From positions 43,591,598 through 43,655,597 of the forward strand of contig CM043962.1 of NCBI GenBank assembly GCA_014529385.2: DNA of 64,000 nucleotides, read 5' to 3'. The stretch is from Adiantum capillus-veneris. Lineage: Eukaryota; Streptophyta; Polypodiopsida; Polypodiales; Pteridaceae. The first letter of the stretch is position 1. Every line of letters begins with the position of its first letter. A program made the translations under genes and the position numbers. The notes under the pieces are model-generated. The model was not told the origin of the DNA. It ran no database searches and saw nothing but the letters and a program-made list of their open reading frames with translations. Positions 20,176 to 32,855 of this stretch are shown here, in pieces.

Positions 20176-20907
20176 ATGCATCTGCGCTCTGGTCGTGTGC
20201 TAGAGACGGAGCAACTAGAGAGAATTTCGACTTACGCGAGTTCTCAATATCCACCTACTTTAGGTTCCGGGCCCTCGGCGGGGACCCAAGGTAGTACAAA
20301 CCAAGACCCGAACATAGCGGCTAGTGACTCTTCCTCTGAGTATGACCTCATGGAGGGTTTCCCAATGCATAATCCTGATAGCTTAAGCCAAGACATGCAT
20401 GCCGTGGGCCCGCGGTCCGGGCCGAGCGTGATTAGCCGCATGAAGGAAACCTTTAGCAAAGTCACTCGCTCCGAACATGGAGCTAATGATGTAAATGAGG
20501 GGGGTGGGGAAGTAAATTCTCCATTCGTGACCAACGTAGACCCTATACCGTTAGAGAATGTACACGTGAATACTTCATTCACTGCACCTCCTGACTCTTC
20601 AGAGTTATTTCCCTCCAAGGTCATATTACCTGATGGTAGAAGCCTTGCCGAAGAGCAAGAGGTTGAGCGATATATCCTTGCAGCGAGGGAAAAGGAAATT
20701 GAGAGCTTACGCAAGGCAGAGCAACGACGAGAGTTAAAATCTAAAGGACCTATGTCAATATCTTTGCTAGGAGAGCAATCGAGTGCTCCTTACTTAACAA
20801 CCGCTAAGGGCCAACCCCTAGAAAGCAACATTGCATCTAGCTCAAAGGACACCCCTAGCACCTCAATCCTAGATGGAGTGTTCTTAAATGAGAACTGGGA
20901 GTACTAA
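20176..20907 (+). pseudogene. A1 gag, N-terminal part
   Basis: ATG 20176 opens MHLRSGRVLE, also the start in A2 (57300, MHLRIGRVLE), so it is preferred over ATG 20152. The protein is Ser/Pro/Glu-rich and ends in a charged helix (EEQEVERYILAAREKEIES, near 20655-20710). An in-frame TAA (20905-20907) interrupts it; the same frame continues past another TAG near 21061 into the next block. Both stops could be CAA or CAG codons changed by C-to-T. Confidence 0.7.
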
Positions 20908-21078
20908 CTACAAATAGAAACTCTAACCGATCTATACACAGGTCACACCTATCACGTGGGTTGGTTAGATGTCCTACAATCCACAATGGGTGCTACTAGT
21001 GTGGAGGATCAACAACAAAGAGTTTGTGAGGTCATCCATAGGTTGATTGAGTTAGAGAGATAGAACAAGGGGATCAAC

Positions 21079-22773
21079 ATGCCTTCAACGGGTCTCATGA
21101 GATTTTTGGATACAGGAAAGGCTAAACAACCGACCTTATCGCAAATGGCGACTCCCTCGGTAAGTCCGATGGATCCTCCATATGTTGTTTCTCCAGGGGT
21201 TTCAGTGCAATCTGAGCCCACAAGTGATAGCTTCATCTTTCCAAGTCTAGCTCATCTTTCCCTTGATGACACCACGGCTACCATGCCTACCCCAATGATG
21301 GGCATGCCAAGAAACACGCCATGGACCTCATTTGTTAGTAAAGCACCACTACATGGTAGCTCAATGCCTGCAACAGTACCTACAAGTGTGTACCAATCGT
21401 ATGCACCTATGGGTCATCGTACTCATGTAGTCCCTACCCCTCCCATTGTTTCAACTACGTATGCTCCACAACCACAACACCCAAGCTCTTATTTCCATGG
21501 GACTATACCGGCTATCATTAGCATGCCACATCCGACGTCTGCTATGCCTAGGGCCATCGATATGAACTATGGACCACCACATGGCACAACATCGTACCCA
21601 ACGTGGAACCCAAGGGCTTCCTATGCGCCAAGCCCAATGCCAATACCTGCTCTACATGTAGTCTCTGGAGCGCCTTCATCCACGGTGCCTGCTCACTTAG
21701 GTGACTTGGCAACATTTGCTCAAGCTATCGATCAATCTATTGCTGAGAATATGCGTAACGCGCCTGATAGAGAGCCTAGAAGTAAGGGACTACAAATAGC
21801 CAAGCTCACACAAAAATTTAGTGGAGACGGGGATGTGAGAAAGCATATCGAAGTGTTTGAACAAATATGTGATTCTCTAGGAGAACACAATGACCTACAT
21901 AAGAGCAATGCTTTAAGCCTAACCTTAAGTGGAAAGGATGGGGATTGGTATAGAACCTTAAGGGTGGAAGAAAAAACGATTTACCCTACTCTTAGGAGAC
22001 TGTCCTTGAAAGAATACATACGAGAGGGAGTGCTTTGGGGTGTAGCCTCTCAGCTCCAGAAAGTCCAACCAGAGGAAGGAGAGTCGGTGAGAGACTTTAT
22101 AAGTCGCTTGAAGCATTTGAATTCTCGTTGTAATCCAAATGAGCGCTTCAATAATAATCAATTGCTGGATAGATTCATTAGGGGATTACGACATGAGGAT
22201 ATCTACAATGGCCTAGTCATTAGAGGTATCACCACTTGGGAAGCAGTCCCCACCAATGCGATCCAATTGGAGGATAATCTAATGATTCAAGGAGAAAGAG
22301 TGTCTGTTGAGTCTAAATCTATTAGCTCACAAGCATCGGGGCATCAACCAATGACCCTAAAGCCTATTGCTAAGGAGCCAAAGATATCTGAGATGACTTT
22401 AGTAGATCTCACCAAGGCTATTCAAGAGAGTCTTAGAGACAATTGTGCTCCGCAAAACAATCATATGTATCCAAGAAGGGAGCAACAATGGTGCTCAGTA
22501 TGCTATGGACCGCATAGAACCAGTGAATGCCCTACTTTTGGAGTAAAATTCAATGGGAATTGCAATGCGTGTGGGAGGTATGGTCATCAAGCTAAGGATT
22601 GCATAGTATTTAAGTGTGCGATGGACAATAGACCATCCTTAGCATGGACAGACACACCTCGAGTGCCTGCATTGATGCTGGCCCCACCTCTTGAACAAAC
22701 ATCACAACATATGGTTGCTAGGATTGCAACCGCCACATCCGAGAATCACTTCTGTGAATCAAGTGGGTTGTGA
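21079..22773 (+). pseudogene. A1 gag, central part with CCHC knuckles
   Basis: A frame of 564 codons, in phase with the upstream block. The first half is Pro/Ser/Thr/Met-rich and low in complexity. The second half is the capsid-like gag domain: LTQKFSGDGDVRKHIEVFEQ (21808-21867), GDWYRTLRVEEKTIYPTLRR, GESVRDFISRLKHLNSRCNP, LLDRFIRGLRHEDIYNGLV. Near 22490-22620 there are two knuckles, CSVCYGPHRTSEC and CNACGRYGHQAKDC. It slips frame near 22700, where the next frame takes over. Confidence 0.82.
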
Positions 22774-23797
22774 GTCATCTATTTCTTGTTTGGAAGGCTA
22801 TGAGGAAGATATGGATCCTAATATTGCCTATGGGATGGATGTGCTTGAAGAAAGTCCACAATACTACATGGAGGACTATTGGAGACAAGTCAAACCTGTA
22901 TATCAAGTAGCTGCTCTTGCGGCAAGAGACCAAAATATCAATTACACTGCTAAGAGACCACCTCTTCAATGCTATGAGTGTGGAGGTCCACATCGTGTAG
23001 CCGAGTGTCCTATTAGGTTACAAAAGAACGCCACACTAATTCAAACCAGTCAAGCAAACACGTCTACAATGCCGATACTCATGTGTAATCGATGTGGCAC
23101 AGATCATTTGATTCCCCAATTTCCAAATAATCCAAATGCACCGAAGATCATGCCTACTGAGGAGCCATCACCAAGTATACCCGTGGTACCAGTAAACGTA
23201 CTCACACGATCGATGCTCCAAAAACAAAATTATATTCTTGAGGAAAGAGACACGGCATCAATTGCCCAATCTCAGAAAAAGAAGAAAACACGAAGAAAGA
23301 GATCGCAAAAAGCAGCGAAGTCAGACCCCAGTTCAAAGACTTACATAGGGACTGGTGATGACCCCGTATATATGAACGACGCTGAAGAAGATTCTGATTC
23401 AGGTGAAACCATGGAGACCAAAACGACCACTAACATAGAAACCAACAAGGAAGATCTTCATGAGCCACAATGGCCAGGATCCAAAAAGAAGATAGGAACT
23501 TACCCAAACCCTACAGAGGAGATTGAGCGAGTCAAGCAATTAAGGAGTTTGGTAGAAGATACCCAAAGGGATCTAGAACCAGCACCTAGGAAGATCCAGA
23601 TTACAGGCACCGTGTTCCCTACGCAACAACAACCTCACCAAGTCCATAGACCCTTAGCCATAGCTAGTGTCATGGAAAAGTGGGCGTACTCACTTCTGGA
23701 TGAAAAAATGTTTTCAAAGGACTACTTGATCCTATCGAAGAAATGGAGATCCCATCTTCCCCACGTCAAGAGACTCAAGGCCAAAAGGTGTCGTTAA
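22691..23797 (+). pseudogene. A1 gag/pro linker with further zinc knuckles
   Basis: Continues the polyprotein in another frame: CYECGGPHRVAECPIR (near 22970-23017) and the partial knuckle CNRCGTDHLIPQFP, where the last Cys is lost (A2 has IAQCPNN here). A Lys/Arg-rich block KKKKTRRKRSQK (near 23275) may be a nuclear targeting or nucleic-acid binding patch. A2 carries the same order at 54745-53813. Confidence 0.8.
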
Positions 23798-23940
23798 ACA
23801 TTGCCAAATTGATGGATTTCATGTCTTCATAAGTTAGAACCACCATCATGTCCAAACTATATAAAGACCCTGAGCTAGTCTCAGCTCTTCGAGCCTTCCT
23901 CAATGGAGAACTAAAGTTTGGGCTACCACAATTTGCATAG

Positions 23941-24729
23941 ATGGATGGAGCTGGGGAGATGCCAATAGAGCAGGAACACTTAGATCCACAACCCAACCTA
24001 GATGAGAACCTTGTTATAGAAATACCTGTTAACAAGTTGGGACAATACATTGAGGGTGATGAATCCAATGCGACCATACCAATCACTACTAAGGGATTAA
24101 TTGTGAAGGGAATCCTTGATGGTGGCGCTAGGGTTAGCATTGTGACTAAAAATTGTTGGGAAACTATGGGAAGACCTCACCTTGCGACCACAACCATAGT
24201 AGTGAAGATGGCCAATGGGTCTATTGTTAAACCTATTGGGATGCTAGAAGATCTCAAGATCAAGGTCTTTGGACATAAAATAAGGATTACCTTCATTGTT
24301 ATGGATTTCTCCAAACACACTATGGCATCGGAGATGATCTTAGGACGTCCTTTCATGAGGGAAGCAAAAATGGTACATGACTGGTCTAAAAACCATGTCT
24401 ACCTGCAGTTCCAAGATTTTGTCATTCGAGTGGATCTAGTAACTGGTCGAGCACATTCTCTAGGAAACAGGTTTATAATTGATCATAGATCTGACACCAC
24501 AGTTCACTCGGCTCCATTGCAGTATTGTTACACATGTAAAGCGGACACTGATGTTGGGGAAGATTCTCCTTATATGCATGTACTACCTGGGATGACTGAG
24601 TCAGACAATGTGGATTGGGTCCACCTAGTAGCAACCATACACACTTGGGGAAACAGGGGGACAACCTGGGTAACACCTGAGGGGGATGAAATGCCTGTAC
24701 CCTTAAATATGCTAGAGCAATGTATATAG
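23941..24729 (+). pseudogene. A1 retropepsin-like protease
   Basis: An aspartic protease that would cut the polyprotein. VKGILDGGARVSIVTKNCW (near 24100-24160) carries the active-site Asp in DGGA, the variant seen in many plant gypsy proteases in place of DSGA. The flap strand GSIVKPIGMLEDLKI and the closing ILGRPFMREAKMVHDW follow. An in-frame TAG lies directly before 23941 and another stop near 23832 where A2 has Glu. A2 equivalent: 53405-52836. Confidence 0.85.
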
Positions 24730-24866
24730 CTTGCGACAAGACTCATTCTAATATAACAAAGAAAACATACAAGTGGGTCCCTAAAGCTTCTTTAGCGACC
24801 ATGGCTAGTACTAAAAAATAGAAGCCTTGTAAGAAACGTACCACTCGCTCCAATAAAAGTAAGAAA

Positions 24867-25274
24867 GTGTGGCGTTGGATTCCTAAACAACTATTGAAAG
24901 CCCAAGACTACTATCAAGGAAATGATCAAATCTGGGTGCCAAAAAGTAGATTGTGTTCTTACCTATCACCTGACCCATGTGAGCCCAATCCCGTAGCTCC
25001 AAAACGAATCAACGATCGCGGAAAGAAAAAAATCACAGAATGCTACACACCCACTCCAGAGCTAGTTTGGGTACCGAAGAAAGAACGATTTGTTCCACCT
25101 AGCTCAGGAACACGAAAATCAAATGAAGCTTCTTGCTCTTCAATTAGTTTCTATACGGAAATAGAAGCTTCGACACAACCTCCATCTACCATTGTACATA
25201 TCCATACAAGCAAGAAAGAGTTTGCACCTTCCGTTGTAAGTTCACCACCTACAACAATGTTGCAAATAAAATAA
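24867..25274 (+). pseudogene. A1 post-integrase tail frame
   Basis: Begins near WRWIPKQLLKAQDYYQGNDQ and LCSYLSPDPCEPNPVAPK, which align with 49200-49015 of A2, where this stretch lies after integrase. Its closeness to protease (24729) in A1 places the 3.3 kb pol deletion between 24730 and 24866. Function unknown. Confidence 0.65.
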
Positions 25275-27039
25275 TGGGAGAGTACCTTACCACCCTTGCA
25301 ACTCGACAAGGCACCTAAGGTAATAGAAAACTACTGGCAAAAATCCTCACCTATTACCAACTGGAACAATTGGTTTCAAAGAGTGACCACATTTCAAACG
25401 GTATGATCTACCCAAGGAAGGGGGGAGTGTTTGCTGACAATCATCATTCACTTACTCCCCTCTCAACCTTCCTCCTTGACCTCTCAATCCCCAATCTTAG
25501 GGAATGTACATATAAAGCCTTATACTCACAAAAAACAAAAAATAAAGAAAGAGCAAGAACAATTAGCAAACGAGTATGCACAATAAAAGACAAAACATTG
25601 ACCAGACCTACACACATCCGGTACATTGAAACAGAAACCTATGCCATAAAACACCTTTGATCCTCATCACTCAAGTGATGGAGGGTAGGTAGAATTGGTA
25701 CGATAGGAGTCTTTCTGTTTTAGAGTTGAGTGATTAGCAAAGTTCTTTTTTCCCACTGATGTGCCTCCTAGAGGTATTCTTTGTGTTTCCTCGTGTGTAC
25801 AGGAACATGTTATTGTGGGTATAATTTGGACCTTCATGGAATCTTTATCTCGACTCACTCTTCAAATCAAGCGCGACCATCAACACAAACAGGTGTTTCT
25901 TGTCCATTAGCATTGCCCCTTATCTTCTTTGCATCTATGTTTTTCTGCTTTGATTGTGATTGGTAGCATAATATTTAGTGCCTTTGTTTAGTACCAAACA
26001 TGAAATTCAATGTAATTTTTTGTCATAATCACTTGTCTATGTTTAAAAATCAAGCAGTCCGACTAAGCTAGTTTGACCAAGTTAGGTGTTATAGATCTTC
26101 TCTTAATACCATGGGGGATGCCTTTCTAATAATTAATGGTTACTTAGGTTCTTAATCCGATTTAGGCAGCATTGTGTGAAATGTACTAGGGCTTTCTAGT
26201 GGGCTTAGTCCCTATTGACCTTTAGCTTAAGTATTATAAAGGGAGTTTACTAGTGTGATGAGCCTGGGGAGGTGTAACAGTGTTGTATGACCCCCCAAAA
26301 GTTACAAAATTAAAATGCTGAAAACGAACAAACAAAAACAAATCAAAGTGCCACAATGTAAAATCTTAAGCTGGAAGAGAAATATCAGCTTGATTTGGTA
26401 CTTCACTCACATGTATCACCTATGGTACTAGAGCCCTAGAGGTTCCCAGTGTGGGTGCTTTTCCTTGAAAAGCAAAAAACCCAAGGCATACAAAATAAGC
26501 ACACACATCAAAATTGAATCACTGTGAAAAGACTTTGGGGGGTCAAAGAAAAAGTAATCAGTCAGGCGATGATTTCATGAGAAATTCCTTTTATTGTAGC
26601 TTAACTACAAGGTCTTCTAGGTATATCCTCTAGTCAGCCCTCGAACATGAAATACTTGGCTCTCGGGATTAAACAACTTAATTGACCAGAGAAAATTAAG
26701 AAGCTTACCCATGGCATTAATAGTCGATCTCTAGTGCCTTTCGACCGTTAAATTAGTGACCCCAGACTTGTATTATTTTTACCTTTACATCTGTTTATGC
26801 ATTTGATTATATTGCAATTTAATGTTTATTACTGACAAATGGTTTAAAATTCTGTTACCAATCACATTGTCTGCCTACAACTGCATATGCTTTTTAATTC
26901 AATATGAGAATGCAATTACTGTGCCAATGTTGTTTGATTTTGCAGTGACTAAAGAAGGCTAAGGACATTCATCTCAAATGCTCTTCCACCTTGACGAACG
27001 CGCTGCAACTCAATAGCTTTTGAGGACGGAATCTACATC
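25275..27039. other. A1 3' non-coding region
   Basis: Long untranslated region upstream of the 3' LTR. It matches A2 47000-48870 in pieces, for example 'actccctttataatactta' near 26225. No RT, integrase or clear env-like frame. A 450-bp block (26317-26765) is absent from A2. Confidence 0.65.
26317..26765. repeat. Length-variant block present in A1, absent in A2
   Basis: Sequence on both sides (…aaaattaaaat and acttgt…) aligns with A2 near 47245-47290, where only 12 bp occur. The block starts gctgaaaacg and ends gtgaccccag. No clear terminal repeats or coding potential, so insertion in A1 or loss from A2 are both possible. Confidence 0.6.
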
Positions 27040-27052
27040 AGGAAGGGGGGCA
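27040..27052 (+). other. Polypurine tract of A1
   Basis: AGGAAGGGGGGCA directly before the 3' LTR start (TGTTAACC). A2 has a similar tract on the minus strand next to 46968. Confidence 0.85.
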
Positions 27053-27364
27053 TGTTAACCCTCATGGCTCACGGACACCCTATCACCTACGACGGATGAT
27101 TGTATTATTTACTTGGTAGAGTCAGGTACTGGGCTTGTCGGTCCAATAGAAAAAGGGTAAGAGTGATCGCCGATGAGAGGCAAACTCTAACTGGAACATT
27201 CAAGGGATTAGTTGGCTAAGCATGGGCGCCCAAGTGTGAATGGGACGAGCTCATATAAAAGTCAACTAAACCTAAAATTCACTCATTCTCTCATTTGTCA
27301 ATTGAAGAGTGCTCTTGCTCCATCTCCATCCTCTTCTTCTTCATCTCCTTGTGTGTGTGTGTGT

Positions 27365-27442
<78 letters not shown>

Positions 27443-27670
27443 ATTGCAGCGGCACGATGGTGGCGAGGCGGTTGAGTGCGACATAACGGTGTCTCCCTCT
27501 TCTTTGCGGCGAGGAATCCTCCACGATAGGAAGCGTAGAGCGATGCGTGACACACCAACGCCATCTTTGAGCTTACTAGTTTAGGCTTGTTGTGTGCTTG
27601 GAGCCATTTGTGGCTCGCACACGGTGTATTGGCAAGTTCCTTGCATTGACACGTGCGACATACGCGCACA
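27053..27670 (+). mobile_element. 3' LTR of A1
   Basis: 618 bp from TGTTAACC to ACGCGCACA, matching both LTRs of A2. It contains a TATA box (TATAAAA, 27254-27260) and a (GT)n-(GA)n microsatellite (27350-27441). No matching target duplication is found at 19422 and 27671. Confidence 0.88.
27369..27441. repeat. (GA)n microsatellite in the A1 LTR
   Basis: About 36 GA units after a short (GT)n. The same LTR position is (TC)n in one A2 LTR and mixed (AC)n/(TC)n in the other, so it is a mutable part of this LTR family. RERERE and SLSLSL reading frames here are artefacts. Confidence 0.95.
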
Positions 27671-29010
27671 AGGAGTGAAGAAATCCCCAAAATAAATCTA
27701 GGTTTAGTATGAATCCGCCCACAAATGAGGCACGAATTCCAAGATTTTACTTCCAAAATTTATATTTAAAGGTGAGAGAACCTACAAAGTTTAAAGAAAT
27801 TAAGTTAACATAAAAACCTTAGACTATAGTCAAAAACCTTATCTATAGAATTTCCAATAAAATTCAAGTTCCACAAATAAATTCTCCAAGTCTTTTTCTT
27901 AGGGATAATCATCACAAGAGAATGTTCCTCCTTCCAAAATGTACAAGCGATTTGCAGCTTTGACCACTATTTTACATTTCTCTATTGTTTTTATAATTAT
28001 CAACAAGGTAGTAGAATGGCGTATTGGCATGTTTTTGGTGTTGCATATACTCATCGTTGTGGTGTACTGATGGTTGCCTAAGCGATGTCCCAAGTCCTCA
28101 AATGTTGACGAAGCAATGGAAGGGTCTACAACCCTTTGAGAATATAAAAACATTAAAATTTAAGGGAGGAGTTTTTGTCAGGCTTTGGTTTTTGGAAGTT
28201 AAACATAGAGCCTAAAGAATAGGGTGGTTGGTCAACCTCCTCTATCAAACGCAGACTTTTTTCATCTATTTTAAGCCTTTTGAGAATATGGCAACCCTGA
28301 TTGTCGCTCAAAATAATAGCTGCATCGCTTTACGATAAAGCAACTATGTGGAAAAAACCTTTATCCTACTCATACACAAGTTTCTTCTAGTCCATTCTTA
28401 AGGAGAAATTTACAATATTTTTAGCCATATTTACAATATTTTGTTGCAACATCCAATTATTTTTTTCCCTTTTCACTCTTCTTTGAATTGGCTCTCTTGA
28501 ATTAGTAACCAGCTTAAGGCCGGCTGAGACACACTTTTCCTCTTCAATACTTAGAGAAAAGAAGGAAAAAAACCAAGGTATTATGTAATCCCAATAACAC
28601 GTTAAAAATATTTTTCTCCAAGTTTGAAGGTGAGAAAACACAGACAAATCAAAATTTAGTATGTCTCAGTAAAAGAAAATAAATACTTTTAACATTCTAC
28701 AAGTATGTAGCCACAATTTAAGAAATTATTTGTTTATGAAGTCTTGGGATATTCTATTGAAAAAAATGAATGGAGGCAAAACAACTAGCACTTGTAGGGA
28801 GTCCACCTATTAAATAATGCATGCGAGCAAAACAACTGCCAATTGAAGGGAGTCCATGCAAATAGCCAACACATTTTTCGTCATTGATGAATAGTTTGTA
28901 AGCGTCAGAGCAATAGCACCTTCACAAGATGAAGGGAAGGTCAAGAGATGCAAAGGGAAGCTCTCTATGTGTCCTATTAGAATTCTTAGAAGAAAGTTGT
29001 ACCTCTAATA

Positions 29011-29013
<3 letters not shown>

Positions 29014-29055
<42 letters not shown>
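29014..29055. repeat. (TC)n microsatellite
   Basis: About 21 TC units outside any recognised LTR. Confidence 0.95.
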
Positions 29056-29057
<2 letters not shown>

Positions 29058-29450
29058 CAGAGGCCAAGTATGTCGGGGACGGATAGCAGCAAAGCCAAAA
29101 AGATCCTAAGTAAAGATAGAGTCCGTACCTGCTTCCATATAAACAAGACAACAAATTTTTTAGCCTTGAATACATATTGCAGGTGTCAATGAACATATCA
29201 ATTGTTATCCATGTTCTACATAAAACCTTGTTAACTTATACCTACATCCATGTAGTGTTAAATATCAACAAGTATCCAGTCTAGAAACAGTAAGCCACAG
29301 GTGAACGTATCCATTCTTAAATCAATTAATATGAAGCTTGTATCTATTTTGTATATGAAGGCCATTACCCCTCGTGATTCAAGTGTAAAGTGTTTTAATT
29401 ATAAATTCTTTTTATTTTGTTTTAATTTGTGATCTGAAGGTCATCAATCC

Positions 29451-29706
29451 TTCAGACCCAAATGAGATCATATATTTTAATTAAGGTGAGGAGTAACCCC
29501 ATTTTCTTAAGAAATTTACACATTTTTATTTAAATAGATTAAGTTTTGATAAGAAGGACATCACCCCTATGATCAGTAGTCCTTTAGACCCAAATGAGAT
29601 CATAGATTATAATTAAGGCTAGGAGTAACCCCATTTTTTAAAGGAATTTACACATAGTTATGTAAATAGATAAAGTTCTAATCAGAAGGCCATCACCCCT
29701 ATTGAT
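29451..29706. repeat. Two-copy tandem repeat, period about 128 bp
   Basis: 'agacccaaatgagatcata' followed by 'aggagtaaccccatttt' and 'aatttacacat' occurs twice, near 29453 and 29586. A third partial copy of the 'catcacccct' end is near 29360. Confidence 0.75.
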
Positions 29707-30128
29707 CCAAGTGTCTTACCTAATATTTTCTCCCATGAAGCCTTTTTGTCAAACCACTTTCAAGCTTTAAGATGTTCTTGTTTGTAATGAAATCTATGGT
29801 TAAAAAAGGGTTTAATGACATTCTAGTCCAAACAATCTAAGGTTTATTCACTAACTATCTATACAATACAAATAATTTTTTTTAAAGACAAGTATTTTAG
29901 GAATTAAAAATGTTAAATGATTCCTAGTTATATAATCATTAGCACAAGCTAGCTAGTAGAAGTTAATTTCAACCAGGCATTAGGTAAGTTATGAACCAAC
30001 ATTCCTCAAAGTATGCACCAATGATAAGCTAGGTTTGCGATGAAAACACCCCTTTCCAACCTAAAAGCGCTAAAGCGAACAATTTAACATGTCTAATCAT
30101 CAAGAAATTAACAAGCAGAAAAACCTAG

Positions 30129-32203
30129 TGAGTGGCATAAAATGGTAACCATCTTTTTGCAACATTTTTCAGCCTACTCAACGTCCTCTTCCTCATAAAT
30201 GTATATATTTTTCTACGCTATTAATTTATCTAGAGTAAATCCCCTCTCTTCGTTTAACCTTTGTGGCGACACATACATTGTACTCTTCCCAAAAATGTCA
30301 CCTTAGTCATATATTTATATTACCACCCTTTTCTTTTTTGCTTTGTAAATAAAAGTAAGCATACAATAACCAACTATCTACCCCCAAACTTTCTTACCTC
30401 TTGTGAATTAGTAGTAGAAAAATAATATATCCATCTTCCATCCCATATAGATAAATTACCATGGAAATCAGCTCTCCACTTGTGTTTACCAAAGCTTATG
30501 GTCCATCTCTACAAGTCTTCTATGCCCCCTACATAGGTGGCCCAATATCTCTTAAGATAATAGATATAGTTTTTCTCATTTCAAAAAGACTCCAATTGTA
30601 TATTCTTTTCACAAGCAAATAATATTGGGCCCTCCTCTATTTGTTTAAGCATCATAGCCTTTTGAAAAAGCATGATTCCCCTTGGATGCATACAAGCAAA
30701 GGGCCCATACAAGAAGACTTGGAAGCAAAAGGTTCCCTAGCCTAGTGTGGACCTTCCAAACCGAATTCCTTGGTGCATGGGCATGAAGAATAGTCCAAAT
30801 TCATATCAAACATGTTGAGAAGGTCAAATTTTCCTTTTGAAGCATGTCATTCCAAGCTACAGGTAAAAAGTTATGGTCAAAATAGTGTAAATCTGTCAGA
30901 TTCGCAGCGAAAGGGAACTATAAATCAAGTAAATTAAGAGAGTGAGATCTTATTTTTCCCCTACTCATCTTCTAGAAGAGCAATGAGTGTTCAAGGTCAC
31001 TTGCATGTGATGGGACCAACCTAAAGATGCTTTCTAAATGCCAAGATAGACAAGTTGAGATACCCCGCAGGAGCCACCCGTAGGGCCTCATGGTGGGGCC
31101 CACCTACATTATGCACCCCTATGGAGCCTTCACGGTCTAAAATGATATTTTTGGTGAAAAAATAGTCCCTTTTATGTCCAATATTCAATGAGTTGTCAAA
31201 GGACACTTAATTAGAACTAATCACTCACCCTAATTAAGTGTAGCATAATCCCACTCCTACACAACTATAAATAGCCCCCTTGGAGAGACTCAATGACACA
31301 CACCTATATTTTCAACTTCATGTTGTTTCTTGAACAATAGTAGAGAAAACCCCAACTCTCCCTCTTTCACATCCTCCCTCCTAACCCTCCTCTTTGGAGG
31401 AAGTGCAACTCTATCCTCCACTCTTTCTATTCTACAATCTCTTACTCCATCAACCCAATAACATCATTTGTAGCACCTCAATAACTTGTAAATACATCAT
31501 GATCTCTCTCATTGTTATGTTAGTGATCATTAAATCATCTTCAAAACTTTCAAGTGTCACAATTCGTGATGGTTAGCCAGCGTCTGTCCTCCCCTTAAAA
31601 GGTGTGCGAGAAATCAAGTAAGTGTTCTATTCTCAATTTACCATTGGTTTGTTTCTCCACACTTATTCAATTGGTCTAAATGAATTTCTCACTCCAACTC
31701 TCTTTTGCTTCATTACATATGCATGTGGTTACCTCTCATGGTGATTTTATTTGTGTCACGGCATTGCATAGATGGAGATGAGCTCTCTATGCAAAGTGTG
31801 TTAGTTCGATGTAGGTGATTCTCTTGTGTGTTTTTTGAGAGGCAGGTCTTGTGTGCATGATTTTTTGATGAGTCCTTGAGAGAAGAGGAGTTTGGATGTA
31901 TCATGGGTATTCTTATGGGGAGAAGGTGAATTCTATTTCACAAATTGCATATTTACATTTGATGCATGGCATTGGGTTGCATAATCGTTGATGGTGTCAA
32001 GTGTCCAAAGTGTACATAGAGTAAGGGTTCTCAAAGTGTGTTGCTTGAGTGGGTGAGTGCAAATGTTATTTTGATTGGTTTCCTTCTCCACTCCCAAAAG
32101 AAGGTGGTGCCCCAAGTAGTGTGTGTACCTCTTTACGAACATTTTGTGAGGGTAGGCCCATTGGTTTGGGTTTAGAGGCCCCATTTCAAAAAGCTCGCCC
32201 TCA
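30129..32203 (+). mobile_element. 5' LTR of element B
   Basis: 2075 bp from TGAGTGG to CCCTCA. A TATA box (TATAAATA) lies at 31266-31273. Short open frames inside recur in the 3' LTR and have no domain. Confidence 0.94.
31266..31273 (+). promoter_or_regulatory. TATA box of the element B promoter
   Basis: TATAAATA within 'caactataaatagcccc'; the identical box is at 39481-39488 in the 3' LTR. Transcription would start about 30 bp downstream. Confidence 0.7.
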
Positions 32204-32209
32204 TAAAAG

Positions 32210-32227
32210 TGGTGCCCCCACTGAGGA
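32210..32227 (+). other. Primer-binding site of element B
   Basis: TGGTGCCCCCACTGAGGA begins six bases after the LTR end. It resembles the TGGTGCC/TGGCGCC class of Tat elements; the tRNA is not identified. Confidence 0.75.
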
Positions 32228-32855
32228 ACATATTTCCAAGTTACCTTCAAATTTTTTAGTGATGAACAATGGAGTTCCCATCTATCCATTTCATTTTGCA
32301 CAACACATTAGAGTAAATGTTCACATAGATAGAAAAGTCTTTTTCTAGCAACGCATTGTTTTTATGTTTGGTGCAGAAAGACTTAGAGAAATACTGGCAT
32401 CACCCAATCCAATTATACTTCCAATCATCAATTATGAAACTTCTTTTGATGTTCACATTTTCATTTTGTTTTAAAGGCAGGAACAAGGAGTGGTGAAGGG
32501 GTGCTCAAGGGCCATATGACGGAACGAGGTCTTCAAACCAACAACGAGGAGTAGCACATGAATCACGATCAAAACAATGAACCTTTTAGGCCTATTGCTC
32601 AGCAATCCATTCATATAATCATTGCAACTAAGTTTAGGTTTCAATCTATCATAAGGAGGATATTTGGATCCACTCGCCTCAATGAAATCAATGCTTCAAT
32701 TAATCCATTTATTCTGTCTATGATAAAGTACGAATTAACAATGGATGTATACATCTTCATTTTAATGTAATCAGATTTATAATGTCAACAATCTTGTGCG
32801 GCCCGTAAGAGAAAAGTTTCTTTTAAAAAAAGAAATTTCAAAAAGACTAAACAAA

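Larger units (their letters stand above)
19423..27670 (+). mobile_element. Athila-like Ty3/gypsy element A1, no 5' LTR, pol deleted
   Basis: Order: PBS 19426-19444, leader, gag-like frames with three zinc knuckles, protease, 3' tail, polypurine tract, 3' LTR 27053-27670. It matches element A2 (46413-58672, opposite strand) along its length. There is no 5' LTR: minisatellite touches the PBS. RT, RNase H and integrase, present in A2 (about 52590-49250), are missing between 24730 and 24866. The Athila assignment comes from the TGGCGCC PBS type and, in A2, a single RNase H before integrase. It could not move by itself. Confidence 0.85.
27671..30128. other. Unassigned intergenic DNA
   Basis: AT-rich with no supported gene on either strand; the longest open frames are under 90 codons and show no domain. 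It holds a (TC)n run (29014-29055) and a 128-bp tandem duplication (29451-29706). Confidence 0.6.

Noticed and set aside
27212-27756. Several overlapping open frames with long RERERE or SLSLSL runs
   Set aside because: They are translations of the (GA)n/(TC)n microsatellite in the A1 LTR. The same applies near 29014, 46652, 58314 and 58717.
27671-30128. Short frames that might be small genes
   Set aside because: Under 90 codons, no domain, no splice context or codon pattern to support them.
31021-32301. Short frames in the 5' LTR of element B
   Set aside because: They recur in the 3' LTR at 39236-40375, have no domain, and fall in non-coding LTR sequence.
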